In this document: piece by piece, positions 23,501 through 31,640 of the stretch
Layout of the letters: each line of letters begins with the position of its first letter
Position numbering within the stretch: the first letter of the stretch is position 1
Source of the DNA: Paenibacillus qinlingensis
GTDB taxonomy: Bacteria > Bacillota > Bacilli > Paenibacillales > NBRC-103111
Direction of reading: 5' to 3'
Length of the DNA: 64,000 bases
Assembly (NCBI RefSeq): GCF_013204845.1
Contig: NZ_JABMKY010000007.1
Location: 124,001 to 188,000 of the forward strand
Notes under the pieces: generated by a model
What the model saw: the letters and a program-made list of their open reading frames with translations, nothing else
Told to the model about the DNA's origin: nothing
Databases searched by the model: none
Made by a program: the position numbers and the translations under genes

Positions 23501-25927
23501 AAAGCGAATACCGACTATCTGCAGATGAGAACGATCATGGTCTGGGCCAAAGATGAAGCGGCGGCAGCTGGGAAAAATCTGTCCATGCATACTTTGATTA
23601 CGGCAGGTGTGAACGGCATCGTGACGGATACGCCTGCTGCAGCCTTTACCGCACTGAGTGTGTATAACCAGAACAAAACAATGATCCGTAAGCCATACAT
23701 TATTGGACATCGTGGATTGCCATCGGCTGCGCCGGAAAATACGATTGAAAGCAATCGGTTGGCACTTGATAATGGGGCGGACTTTATCGAAAATGACGTC
23801 TACATTTCCAAAGATGGCTATCTCGTGATTCATCATGATGGCGAGTTGTCCGGAACGACCAATGGCACGGGCAATATCGAGAATTACACATTGGCCGAAA
23901 TTAAGGCGCTCAATGCCAATAAGCCTCACCCGACAGACTATCCAGATGTAAAAATTCCGACGTTAGAAGAACAAATTGATCTCGTTCAGCAACGCGGGAA
24001 AATGATCATGAACGAAATCAAGACATCAACACCAGCGGCCATCGACGCTTTCGTCCAATTGATAAAGGACAAAAATGCTGAAGCTGACATTGATAACATG
24101 TCCTTCGTTGCCGCTCAGATTTTGCGTACGAACAGCTTGATGCCGACGATGCCTTCAGGTCTGTTATCCAGCTTGTCTGGAGGCAGTAGTGTCAAAGGGA
24201 TGCTGAGAACTGTACTTAGTTCCATTCAGCCATTGAATGCGACATTTAATAATGGCTACGGTGGTATTTCGCAAGGATTTATGGAAGCTGCTAAGCATCG
24301 TGGCATCTTGATTTCACCTTGGACACTGAATGATCGAACGGCATTTAATAAATTCTTCTTAAATGGGGCATGGGGATTAACGACCGATTATGCCAACTGG
24401 GCGGCAGATATGGCGGCTGCGATTAAACCGGAGAAATTGGAGTTTACGTTTGAGAAGAATGAAACGGTTCCGATTCAGGCCAGTATGACAACCTACAAAG
24501 GAGATACAGCAACTATTTCACCTGAAGTTATTTTTCTAGATGGGCAAAATTCTTTTGAAGTAAACGGCAATGAGGTGACATCGAATGGTAAGGGTTCAGG
24601 TGTAGGGCATGCGTTGTTACGATACACCTACACGATGAATGATGGCAATAAGTACGATTTGTATACTCAACCGATTACGTTGAGTGGTCCAAGTGAGCCA
24701 ACTGGTCCAACTGGTCCAACCGATCCAACCGAGCAAAATCCAGGCAGCACAGATGGAAGCGCGGAAGTCAAGGATCCTACGTTCAACGTAACGGATGCGA
24801 TGATCCAAGCGGCCATCCAGCAATCCGGAGCGAACAATAAGCTGATCATAACCATACCGTTGAGTGAAAAGAAGAATCAAGCTGTTGCCATTTTTTCGCC
24901 AGCTGCCATTCAAACCGTGTTGTCAGCTGCAAAAAATCATACAGTCGCTATTCAAACCGAACTTGGTTCCTATGAGCTAAACCTATCCTCTGCAGACTTG
25001 CAAGCATGGGCAAAGAAACTAGGAACTGAGCAAGATAAGTTAAACTTGACCATTCAAATCAAATTGAATGAAAAAGCTGTTGCAGAAGCAACTGCAACTG
25101 GTAAAGATGTTAAGAAAGCCATTGACTTCACGCTTACAGTAGGAGCAGAAGAAGGGAAAAGCACAGATGTTTCCAGCTTCCAAACGTTTATTGCTAGATC
25201 TATCAGGCTGGATGCAGCGACTGATACCAAGGCTCTAGCTGCTGTTCGTGAAGAGAAGGATGCCAATGGTCATACCGTGTATAATCCAGTTCCATTCGTG
25301 ACTCGTGGTAATGAAGTTGTTATTTTTAGCCGCACAAACAGCACGTATCTACTTATAGCGAACCCAGTTGCATTTGGTGATTTAAACAATCACTGGTCCA
25401 AACAAACAGTAGAAGCCATGGCGAATAAATGGATTGTGCAAGGTGTTGGAGCATCGAGCTTTGCACCGGATCGCCAAGTCACTCGCGCTGAATTTGCCGC
25501 TTTGTTGGTGAGATCGTTTGGCTTATCTGCATCTGGGGCAACAACGGCAAGCTTTAAGGATGTCAAAGCTTCCGATTGGTTTGCAGCGCCAGTTAGTCTT
25601 GCAGCCGAATACGGACTTGTAGGAGGTTATGAAGACCATACCTTCCGACCAGACGCACCAATCTCCCGTCAAGAAATGGCGGTTATGATTAACAGAGCAA
25701 TACAATTTGCTGGCTACAACGCAGCGCTGCAATCCAACAGCTCTGCCACGTTCAGTGACGAAGCGAATATCGCGGAGTGGGCCAAGGATGCGATCAGAGC
25801 AGCTTCCGCGCTGCACATTATTAACGGCAGGGATGGTAATGCCTTTTCCCCGCTGAGTACGGGTACACGCGCGGAAAGTGCTGTCATGCTGAGCCGCATG
25901 CTGCAAGCCCTAAACTTTTCGAATTAA
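20519..25927 (+). CDS. Giant SLH-anchored glycerophosphodiester phosphodiesterase, 1802 aa
   Basis: Cell-surface enzyme expected to hydrolyse glycerophosphodiesters to glycerol-3-phosphate and an alcohol. Order: signal peptide (1-37); CBM9-like sugar-binding domain (38-215); two LamG/DUF1080-like beta-sandwich domains, both opening with an ENFD motif (about 256-460 and 637-830), with a Big-like Ig domain between; a degenerate GDPD-like domain (about 845-1058, ends NGIVTDTPAAAF); an intact GDPD domain (about 1059-1300) with HRGLPSAAPENT, ENDVYISKDG, VIHHDGELSG and WTLND; Pro-Thr linker; a beta domain; three SLH repeats (about 1618-1800) for binding cell-wall polymer. ATG 20519 follows AGAGAGGA. 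It sits behind a GlpP-type leader. Substrates might include teichoic acid or phospholipid head-group diesters. Confidence 0.9.
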   Translation: MKRYKKVVNRLIIAALVASFVPHGFLPSQQAYAADDNRNTLNVRKTVNAPVIDGKLDESLWSISQSLTKQTGSGTFKDSKFGMLWDNKYLYIGVKADDDNLTAAGSGNWFDQDNINFFLDPTMHQSTPYAADDMQLGFVYQADSTSPEFHFGAATNGQSSKDSNKILRAIQKTATGWSLETAIPWDMLKMDPNLTKKLGLEIGVTDRYGTDVAQQRNSYWSAFQSSSFWNDTTGFGVINLIDSNPVTDAVSPVLLDENFDAYPNGTIPYGWISDVNAGSPSFTVVQDTYGNGRMTFDGKASGKQGRIVAPVQWDNYTVEADVKFESVLDSARWASLMFRVPSTGKVPYNQMAIRQNGTYEFAYRKADGNWYSPTPISGSWRTLTVNSDYTMKVRIFGSNVKEYMKAKSDPSYTMVTDTTLPTTVVMGSGKVGLQVDQSKVSFDNLKVTRITADRLDLVVPSTVEALTGPISVTGSVYYSDGITEAISNKPLKYYTSDESIIKVSNNALYPMKAGRATVRVIYENAEYVQEVTVTPSTVPLKVSSLKHDDGYFLATVNQPLSLSTITFKADFNDFTSGTITGNELDWTSSSSSVVVSNGNLNISQKGVYTLTAQKDGVSISMLVVAKEAADSEYVLYEENFDQLTDGTLPAGWSRKEGTTASKAVVKAGGFELDAAAAPDNPSRVLLPDYLGTFGNYKIEADVTHLQANDAARWHSIMYRIQNNDYPYYQMAVRKDATSANGVEFAERTAANAWNVMDTGAFTEAIDPSKMYHYTVKAFNNRVMEMINDKVVVDTDNAGSYAKGRIGLQSNGSKMRVDNIRVTLQRDALPLTATDRYANVTEPTTQIAMASTIVTEVTQAADLSKWSDAATPATAILHVNNELKVTNPTGEVVIGDAAAILDTFGTKTMPAFYVKDESTVDNLITYLKDNRIEDVFVMSSNGDLVKKARLAYPIIRGIVDFSAMTSFSQEQLLEIRQTTNASLAHIAVLPQKAATKANTDYLQMRTIMVWAKDEAAAAGKNLSMHTLITAGVNGIVTDTPAAAFTALSVYNQNKTMIRKPYIIGHRGLPSAAPENTIESNRLALDNGADFIENDVYISKDGYLVIHHDGELSGTTNGTGNIENYTLAEIKALNANKPHPTDYPDVKIPTLEEQIDLVQQRGKMIMNEIKTSTPAAIDAFVQLIKDKNAEADIDNMSFVAAQILRTNSLMPTMPSGLLSSLSGGSSVKGMLRTVLSSIQPLNATFNNGYGGISQGFMEAAKHRGILISPWTLNDRTAFNKFFLNGAWGLTTDYANWAADMAAAIKPEKLEFTFEKNETVPIQASMTTYKGDTATISPEVIFLDGQNSFEVNGNEVTSNGKGSGVGHALLRYTYTMNDGNKYDLYTQPITLSGPSEPTGPTGPTDPTEQNPGSTDGSAEVKDPTFNVTDAMIQAAIQQSGANNKLIITIPLSEKKNQAVAIFSPAAIQTVLSAAKNHTVAIQTELGSYELNLSSADLQAWAKKLGTEQDKLNLTIQIKLNEKAVAEATATGKDVKKAIDFTLTVGAEEGKSTDVSSFQTFIARSIRLDAATDTKALAAVREEKDANGHTVYNPVPFVTRGNEVVIFSRTNSTYLLIANPVAFGDLNNHWSKQTVEAMANKWIVQGVGASSFAPDRQVTRAEFAALLVRSFGLSASGATTASFKDVKASDWFAAPVSLAAEYGLVGGYEDHTFRPDAPISRQEMAVMINRAIQFAGYNAALQSNSSATFSDEANIAEWAKDAIRAASALHIINGRDGNAFSPLSTGTRAESAVMLSRMLQALNFSN

Positions 25928-25935
25928 TTGCATCG

Positions 25936-25977
25936 TTAACATCTCCTCCGAGATCAAATTGGCGGAGGGGATGTTAA
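25936..25977 (+). terminator. Strong hairpin between the phosphodiesterase gene and glpP
   Basis: TTAACATCTCCTCCG pairs with CGGAGGGGATGTTAA over 15 bp. No T-run follows, so it may reduce or stabilise the transcript rather than end it fully. Confidence 0.6.
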
Positions 25978-26025
25978 TACGTAGCAAATAAATGTTTGTT
26001 AAGGTTTAAGTAGGGGTGAGAGCAC

Positions 26026-26574
26026 ATGTCGAGTAAATATCCAATAATCGCATCAGTGACGAAAGACGATCAGCTCGCAAAGGTTTTAGAAAGTGATGTA
26101 ACTCGAGTTAACTTAATGACAGGTCATATTGGCAATTTGGAATCTATCATGGAACAGCTTCACCGAGCAGGCAAACAAGTGTATGTACACTTGGAAATGG
26201 TAGGCGGTCTTGGTCGAGATGCCCATGCGGTCGGATATTTAGCCGAAAAGTTTAAAGTGGACGGCATAGTTACGACAAAATCCAATTCCATTGCTGCTGC
26301 TAGGCAAGCCGGTATTAAAAGTATTCAGCGGATTTTTATTATTGATACGGCTGCGTTGCAAACGGCAGTCCGTATGATTAACAGCATACAACCGGATGAA
26401 GTGGAGCTCATGCCAGGTTTAATGCCGAGGGTGATTAAGGAATTGAAAAGTACAATTAAACAACCGTTGATTGTCGGAGGCCTTATTCGATACGAGAAAG
26501 AAATCGTAGAAGCGCTCGATAGCGGTGCCGACTACATATCCATTGGGGATCCGAGCATGTGGAGTCGACACTAG
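26026..26574 (+). CDS. glpP: Glycerol uptake operon antiterminator GlpP
   Basis: RNA-binding antiterminator that, with glycerol-3-phosphate bound, lets transcription pass leader terminators of glycerol and G3P genes. The 182 residues form the GlpP TIM-barrel-like fold: SVTKDDQLAKVLESDVTRVN, LMTGHIGNLESI, KQVYVHLEMVGGLGRD, KVDGIVTTKSNSIAAARQAG, VELMPGLMPRVIKEL, PLIVGGLIRYEKEIVEAL, GADYISIGDP. ATG 26026 follows TAGGGGTGAG. Its usual partners glpF, glpK and glpD are not here; instead it lies between two units that share a putative GlpP target element. This suggests a local regulon. Confidence 0.95.
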   Translation: MSSKYPIIASVTKDDQLAKVLESDVTRVNLMTGHIGNLESIMEQLHRAGKQVYVHLEMVGGLGRDAHAVGYLAEKFKVDGIVTTKSNSIAAARQAGIKSIQRIFIIDTAALQTAVRMINSIQPDEVELMPGLMPRVIKELKSTIKQPLIVGGLIRYEKEIVEALDSGADYISIGDPSMWSRH

Positions 26575-26666
26575 GTTTACAAAATCATCAAATGTCGATA
26601 ATTTTCCGTTTACAATCTTCAACTATAGTAGAACTATGAATATCACAAGAACTGATACTTTGGGTC

Positions 26667-26760
26667 GAGACCAGGAGAAAACCCTTGTCCAGGAAAATGT
26701 GAAAATAAGCAGGAGCATGCTTGTCATACTCTGAAAAGGCTTATTTTTGTGTTTTTTGGA
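26667..26760 (+). promoter_or_regulatory. GlpP-type antitermination leader, copy 2
   Basis: GAGACCAGGAGAAAACCCTT (26667-26686) is identical to copy 1. It is followed by a terminator in which AAAATAAGC (26702-26710) pairs with GCTTATTTTT (26739-26748). It precedes the HAD phosphatase and ABC importer operon. TTTACA at 26609 may be the -35 of its promoter, but the -10 is poor. Confidence 0.65.
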
Positions 26761-26794
26761 TAAGGGTTATTTTTATTGAAAGCGAGGCAGTGCT

Positions 26795-27673
26795 GTGGCA
26801 GAAACATCTAGATTTCCTGAGCGTGGCAACGATAGCAAGAGTGGTATCGTGCCTTTTCAGCGAAAACATTCAGGGAAAAGCAGTAAGGAGTTGCATGCCT
26901 TTAAAGGCTACTTATTCGATTTGGATGGTACGATCTATGCGGGGAGTAAGCTTTTGCCTGGTGTGTTGAGTACGGTGAGCTGGCTGCGTGAGCAAAAGAA
27001 ATCGGTGATGTTCGTTACGAATACAACCATTCGGACCAAGGAAAGCGTGCAGATGAGACTTAGTGAATTAGGCATTTCTTGCGAGGGGAATGAAGTACTC
27101 ACGGCCTTATGTGTAGCAGGGAAGTTTTTTCAAGAGCATGAGCCCGATGCCCACGTTCTCATGATAGGTGAAGCCGCAATGGAACAAGAATTAGCGCTTT
27201 ATGGCGTCAAGATGACGAAGAACCCCCTGCTAGCAACCCATGTACTTGTCGGTTTAGACAGGCAGTTTACATTTGAGAAGCTAACAGCAGGTGTAAATGC
27301 CCTTCGTAACGGGGCTAAGCTAATTGCGGCAAATCCGGATCCCTTTTGTCCAATTGATGACGGTGTGATTCCGGATACGTGGTCTCTTGTCAAAGCACTG
27401 GAAACGGCCAGCCTGCAGGAAACCGTCCGTGTAATTGGCAAGCCGTCATCGTACTATGCACAAAAAGCTTTTGATCTGCTGAAAATCCCGCCAGCACAAT
27501 GCTTAATGGTGGGTGATCGACTATCAACGGATATACAATTCGGGAATTCGAACGACATGTACACTGCGCTTGTACTGACAGGTGCGGACTCTAAGAATGA
27601 CATCGTACAAACAGGTATTGAACCTGACTATATTTTAAATCAGCTTAGCGAAATTAAATCCAATAACCTTTAG
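26795..27673 (+). CDS. HAD-IIA family phosphatase (NagD-like)
   Basis: Cytoplasmic sugar- or glycerol-phosphate phosphatase. After a basic, probably flexible N-terminal extension (1-34), the HAD motif I FDLDGTIYAG appears at about residues 41-50, motif II in FVTNTTIRTKE, the C2 cap region, and the late motifs VIGKPSSYYAQKAF and CLMVGDRLSTDIQFGN. The GTG start 26795 follows GAGGCAG. It is the first gene after the second GlpP-type leader and lies 12 bases before the importer's binding protein. This placement suggests glycerol-3-phosphate or a related ester as substrate (HAD-IIA G3P phosphatases are known elsewhere), but that is inference. Confidence 0.88.
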   Translation: MAETSRFPERGNDSKSGIVPFQRKHSGKSSKELHAFKGYLFDLDGTIYAGSKLLPGVLSTVSWLREQKKSVMFVTNTTIRTKESVQMRLSELGISCEGNEVLTALCVAGKFFQEHEPDAHVLMIGEAAMEQELALYGVKMTKNPLLATHVLVGLDRQFTFEKLTAGVNALRNGAKLIAANPDPFCPIDDGVIPDTWSLVKALETASLQETVRVIGKPSSYYAQKAFDLLKIPPAQCLMVGDRLSTDIQFGNSNDMYTALVLTGADSKNDIVQTGIEPDYILNQLSEIKSNNL

Positions 27674-27685
27674 GAGGAAAAAACA

Positions 27686-29008
27686 ATGAAAAAAGCACTC
27701 GTCTCACTACTTATGGTCACGTTGGTTGCTACAGCTTGCGCGAAGGGAGAGAGCACCACAGAAAGCAAAACGGCTGCATCACCGACAGCAAGCGCCGAAG
27801 CAACAGCAAGCACCAAGCCGGTTGAACTGCAATTTTACTTCCCAGTAGCGGTGGGTGGTCCAATTACCAAGTTAATTGATCAACTTGCTGACGATTTCCA
27901 TAAAGAAAACCCAACGATTACCGTAAAACCCGTGTATGGCGGCAGCTACCAAGATACGATGACCAAGGTTGCAACAGCTGTACAAGGGGGCAACTCACCT
28001 GACTTAGCTGTACTGCTTTCAACGGATTTGTACAGCTTGATTTCCATGAAAGCCATTGAGGATCTGACGCCTCGCTTCTCCAAAGACTATTTTAGCGGTT
28101 TCTACGAAGCTTTTATGGGAAATACGAAGTCAGGGGATACAGTATGGAGCGTACCTTTCCAACGCAGTACGATCGTGCTGTACTACAACAAGGATTTATT
28201 TAAAAAGGCCGGTCTTGATCCAGAGAAGGCACCAGCGAACTGGACGGAACTGAAGGAGTATGCGGCTAAACTCACGACTAGCGACAAATCGCAATGGGGG
28301 CTTGAAATTCCTAGCACAGGATATCAGTACTGGATGACGCAAGCACTTTCCCTTCAAAGCGGTACAAACATTGTTTCACCTGACGGTAAGCAAGTGTACT
28401 TTAACAAACCGGAAGTACAGGAAGCTCTGCAATTTTATACTGATTTAGGGCGCAAGGATAAAGTGATGCCGGAGGGTGCACTCGAGTGGGCAACCGTTCC
28501 TTCCGATTTCATTAGCGGAAAAACGGCGATGATGTTCCACACAACTGGAAATCTGACAAAAGTCAAAACAGATGCAAAGTTCAACTTTGGCGTAGCGTTC
28601 CTGCCTGCCAATAAAAAGTATGGTTCACCAACTGGCGGCGGCAATCTCTATGTGTTCAAAAACATTCCAGATGACCACAAAGCAGCATCCGTCAAATTCA
28701 TTCAATTCCTAACGCAACCTGATCGTGTCGCTCAGTGGTCCATTGATACAGGTTATGTAGGCACAACCAAAGCTGCTTATGATACCGACAAGCTGAAAAC
28801 CTACATTAAGGATTTCCCGCAAGCGGCTGTAGCGAGGGATCAGCTGAAATATGCAGACAGCGAGCTTTCTACTTACCAGAATGGCCAAGTAACGAAGCTG
28901 TTTAACGATAATATCCAAGCTGCGCTGCTAGGAACGATGACACCGAAAGAGGCATTGGACAAATCGCAGCAGCAAGCGGATGACATTTTGAAAAACTTTC
29001 AGAAATAG
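27686..29008 (+). CDS. ABC importer substrate-binding lipoprotein (UgpB-like)
   Basis: Membrane-anchored receptor of a CUT1-type importer. Lipobox VATAC at about residues 14-18, then a Ser/Thr/Ala linker and a family 1 solute-binding fold (FYFPVAVGGPITKLIDQLAD, GNSPDLAVLLSTDLYSL, VPFQRSTIVLYYNKDLFKKAG, NWTELKEYAAKL, GGGNLYVFKNIPDDHKAA). The pattern is closest to UgpB-type glycerol-3-phosphate or glycerophosphodiester binders, which fits the GlpP-type leader and the HAD phosphatase upstream. ATG 27686 follows AGGAGG. A strong hairpin separates it from the permease genes. The ligand is inferred from context and not proven. Confidence 0.85.
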   Translation: MKKALVSLLMVTLVATACAKGESTTESKTAASPTASAEATASTKPVELQFYFPVAVGGPITKLIDQLADDFHKENPTITVKPVYGGSYQDTMTKVATAVQGGNSPDLAVLLSTDLYSLISMKAIEDLTPRFSKDYFSGFYEAFMGNTKSGDTVWSVPFQRSTIVLYYNKDLFKKAGLDPEKAPANWTELKEYAAKLTTSDKSQWGLEIPSTGYQYWMTQALSLQSGTNIVSPDGKQVYFNKPEVQEALQFYTDLGRKDKVMPEGALEWATVPSDFISGKTAMMFHTTGNLTKVKTDAKFNFGVAFLPANKKYGSPTGGGNLYVFKNIPDDHKAASVKFIQFLTQPDRVAQWSIDTGYVGTTKAAYDTDKLKTYIKDFPQAAVARDQLKYADSELSTYQNGQVTKLFNDNIQAALLGTMTPKEALDKSQQQADDILKNFQK

Positions 29009-29030
29009 CAACGATGGATAGCAAAAGGAG

Positions 29031-29085
29031 AGGGAAGTGTTCGGCTAATGGAGGTTATCTCCGTGTTAGCGGCCGGCGCTTCCCT
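29031..29085 (+). other. Intercistronic stem-loop between binding protein and permease genes
   Basis: AGGGAAG pairs with CTTCCCT, with further pairing inside (CTAA/TTAG and GGAG/CTCC). There is no T-run. Such hairpins are known to protect the upstream mRNA and keep binding protein in excess over permease. Confidence 0.6.
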
Positions 29086-29129
29086 TCCGCTGGCTTTAAC
29101 GAGTTGTGAGAAAGAGGGGGATTTATTCG

Positions 29130-30029
29130 ATGCAACCGGCACTTCGTACAAAAAGCAAAAGTAGGATCAATTGGAGAATGCATGGTTTCGCCTATGCGCT
29201 GCTCCTGCCCTCGCTACTATTCTTGGGGGTATTTACTTTTTACCCTATTCTCAAATCGATCTATTGGAGTTTCTATAGCTCTGATTTCACGGACAAGACA
29301 TTTGTTGGGTTCGATCAATATGCGCATGTTTTTCAAGATGATATTTTCCTCAAGGTTTTGAAAAATAATGTGCTGCTGGCCATTGGTACGGTTCCTGTGA
29401 GTATCTTGTTGGCCATGTACGTAGCCATTTGGGTAAATAATAAGCTCAGAGGCACCGGCCTGCTGCGTGCGTTATTTTTCTACCCGACGGTCATACCAAT
29501 GATTGCTATAGCAAATATATGGCTGTTTATATATACACCAAGTTATGGATTACTTGATAAGTTTCTAAGCGTGTTTGGCATACCTGCTCCGCATTGGCTA
29601 GGTGATCCGCACTGGGTCCTATTCTCGATGATGCTCATGGTGATTTGGAAGGAAGCTGGCTTTTTTATGATTTTTTACTTGGCTGGCTTGCAGAATTTAC
29701 CGAAGGAGGTCTATGAAGCTGCAGAAATGGAGGGGGCGCGCCCTTTTCAAACCTTCAGAAGAATTACGTTCCCGCTTCTCATGCCGACAACGCTATTCGT
29801 TATGATTATTGCTATGACGAATTCTTTTAAATTGGTAGATCACCTATATGTGATGACAAAAGGCGGCCCAAACAACGCAAGTAACTTGCTGTTATATCAT
29901 ATTTATGAGACGGCTTTTAGCTTTTGGGATATGGGGAAAGCTTCGGTCCTTACCGTCGTATTGCTTGTTATTCTACTGAGTATTTCCATCTTTAACTATG
30001 CATTTCTGGATAAACGTATCCATTACTAG
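29130..30029 (+). CDS. ABC importer permease (UgpA-like)
   Basis: Integral membrane half of the importer, about 299 residues with six membrane segments. It has the cytoplasmic loop EAAEMEGARPFQTFRRITFP that docks the ATPase (EAA motif, about residues 198-217) and the usual N-terminal segment GFAYALLLPSLLFLGVFTFY. ATG 29130 is chosen because AGAGGGGG (29113-29120) lies before it; GTG 29106 is in frame but lacks a site. It pairs with the next gene to form the channel. No ATPase gene is present in this operon, so it must share one from elsewhere (MsmX type). Confidence 0.93.
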   Translation: MQPALRTKSKSRINWRMHGFAYALLLPSLLFLGVFTFYPILKSIYWSFYSSDFTDKTFVGFDQYAHVFQDDIFLKVLKNNVLLAIGTVPVSILLAMYVAIWVNNKLRGTGLLRALFFYPTVIPMIAIANIWLFIYTPSYGLLDKFLSVFGIPAPHWLGDPHWVLFSMMLMVIWKEAGFFMIFYLAGLQNLPKEVYEAAEMEGARPFQTFRRITFPLLMPTTLFVMIIAMTNSFKLVDHLYVMTKGGPNNASNLLLYHIYETAFSFWDMGKASVLTVVLLVILLSISIFNYAFLDKRIHY

Positions 30030-30044
30030 AAAGGGGTCAGCTTC

Positions 30045-30860
30045 ATGGTCGTTAAGATCACCAACCGGTTTGTCATCGCGCTGCTGGCTATCGTTTTTGC
30101 AGTTCCGCTCGTTTGGGCTGTTTTTACCTCGTTTACACCGTCCAGTGAGGTTATTACCCGTGTGAATCCCTTTGCAATTGAACATCCCACATTTCAGAAT
30201 TATAAGACGGCATGGCATACGATTCCGTTTCTTCGCTATTATTCCAATACGATCATCATCGTCATCGGTGTGCTGGCTGCGCAGCTTATAACGGCTACTC
30301 TTGCCGCCTATGCGTTTGCTAGATTGAATTTCGCAGGCCGAGGCATCATGTTCATGTTGTTTCTAATTCAAATTATGATTCCGCCAGATATTCTCATTTT
30401 TCCGAATTACACCATCATGAAAGATCTGGGTCTTGTTGACACCAAATTGGCGATCATGCTGCCTTATTGGGCCTCTTCGTTCAGTGTCTTCCTTCTCCGA
30501 CAAACGTTTAAGCAAATTCCGATGGACTTAGATGAGGCTGCGAGAATGGATGGCTGTCGCTGGTGGCAAATACTCTGGCACGTTTATCTGCCTTCAGCTA
30601 AGTCGACTTATTTGGCCTTTGGCTTAATTTCCGTCAGTGCACACTGGAATGATTTCATGTGGCCGCTCATCATAACGAACTCCATCGAGACGAGACCATT
30701 GACGGTGGGGATTGCGATTTTTGCTCAATCGTTTGAGACGGGTGCGCAATGGGGAACTGTAACGGCGGCTACCGTATTGGTCATCCTGCCTCTGCTAACA
30801 GCATTTTTCGTGTTCCAACGTCAGTTTGTGGAAAGCTTCATGCACTCGGGGATCAAGTAA
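30045..30860 (+). CDS. ABC importer permease (UgpE-like)
   Basis: Second channel subunit, 271 residues, about six membrane segments, with the EAA loop EAARMDGCRWWQILWHVYLP (about residues 164-183) and the C-terminal QRQFVESFMHSGIK typical of MalG/UgpE proteins. ATG 30045 follows AAAGGGG; it lies 15 bases after the partner permease. Last gene of the putative glycerol-phosphate operon, or followed 95 bases later by the MBL-fold gene without an obvious terminator. Confidence 0.93.
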   Translation: MVVKITNRFVIALLAIVFAVPLVWAVFTSFTPSSEVITRVNPFAIEHPTFQNYKTAWHTIPFLRYYSNTIIIVIGVLAAQLITATLAAYAFARLNFAGRGIMFMLFLIQIMIPPDILIFPNYTIMKDLGLVDTKLAIMLPYWASSFSVFLLRQTFKQIPMDLDEAARMDGCRWWQILWHVYLPSAKSTYLAFGLISVSAHWNDFMWPLIITNSIETRPLTVGIAIFAQSFETGAQWGTVTAATVLVILPLLTAFFVFQRQFVESFMHSGIK

Positions 30861-30955
30861 GAAGAGGCATTGCAATTGATGCAAAAATTGATCTAATAGG
30901 CGCCAGACATTACAATGGAATTAAGTAGTTAGGCAAATATTGCGGAGGTGCAGGA

Positions 30956-31630
30956 ATGGCAGATCAAGCAGGAATTCAACCGTTTATTTTGGATATGGAC
31001 GTGAATGGGAATCCATTCACCGTTCATGCGGCACTACTTTGGGACGAGCAGGATGTCATCCTTGTTGATACGGGTATCCCTGGTCAGTTAGGACTGATTC
31101 GCGATCAACTTGCTGCAGCATCCTTTCCTTTTGAAAAGCTCACGAAAATCATCATTACGCACCAAGACATGGATCACATTGGCAGCTTGCCAGAGCTGGT
31201 GAGCGCTGCAGAGGGTCAGATCGAAGTGTTGGCGCACGAACTTGGCAAGCCTTATATTCAAGGGGAAGTGCCCTTGGTTAAACGCAAGATTTTGGCTACT
31301 CCGACGAAAGTGGATGTGTCGCTCCAGGATGGGGATGAACTTCCTTTTGGCGGGGGCATTCAGGTCATTTATACACCTGGCCATACGCCAGATCATATCA
31401 GTCTGTATCATCCAAAAAGTAAAACATTAATTTCCGGAGATGCGCTGACGTCGCAAGACGGTGTGCTGATGCCTCCAAATCCTCAGTTCACGCCGGATAT
31501 GCCGTTAGCGCTGGAATCCGTAGCGAAGCTGCTGGACTATGACATTGAAACAGTTATCACTTATCATGGTGGTGTTTGTACGGACAATATTAAGGAGCGT
31601 CTCGCTCAAATTGCGCAAGGTCAGGCATAA
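30956..31630 (+). CDS. MBL-fold metallo-hydrolase
   Basis: Cytoplasmic zinc hydrolase of the metallo-beta-lactamase fold, 224 residues. The metal motif THQDMDHIGSLPEL (about residues 67-80) matches THxHxDH with Gln and Met at the usual variable places and lacks the first His of HxHxDH (here H-Q-D-M-D-H). Later ligands are in YTPGHTPDHISLY and SGDAL, and YHGG near the C-terminus. The ATG follows GCGGAGGTG. It has no signal peptide. The substrate is unknown; it may hydrolyse a phosphodiester or thioester. It is probably transcribed with the next small gene. Confidence 0.88.
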   Translation: MADQAGIQPFILDMDVNGNPFTVHAALLWDEQDVILVDTGIPGQLGLIRDQLAAASFPFEKLTKIIITHQDMDHIGSLPELVSAAEGQIEVLAHELGKPYIQGEVPLVKRKILATPTKVDVSLQDGDELPFGGGIQVIYTPGHTPDHISLYHPKSKTLISGDALTSQDGVLMPPNPQFTPDMPLALESVAKLLDYDIETVITYHGGVCTDNIKERLAQIAQGQA

Positions 31631-31640
31631 GGAGCTCACG

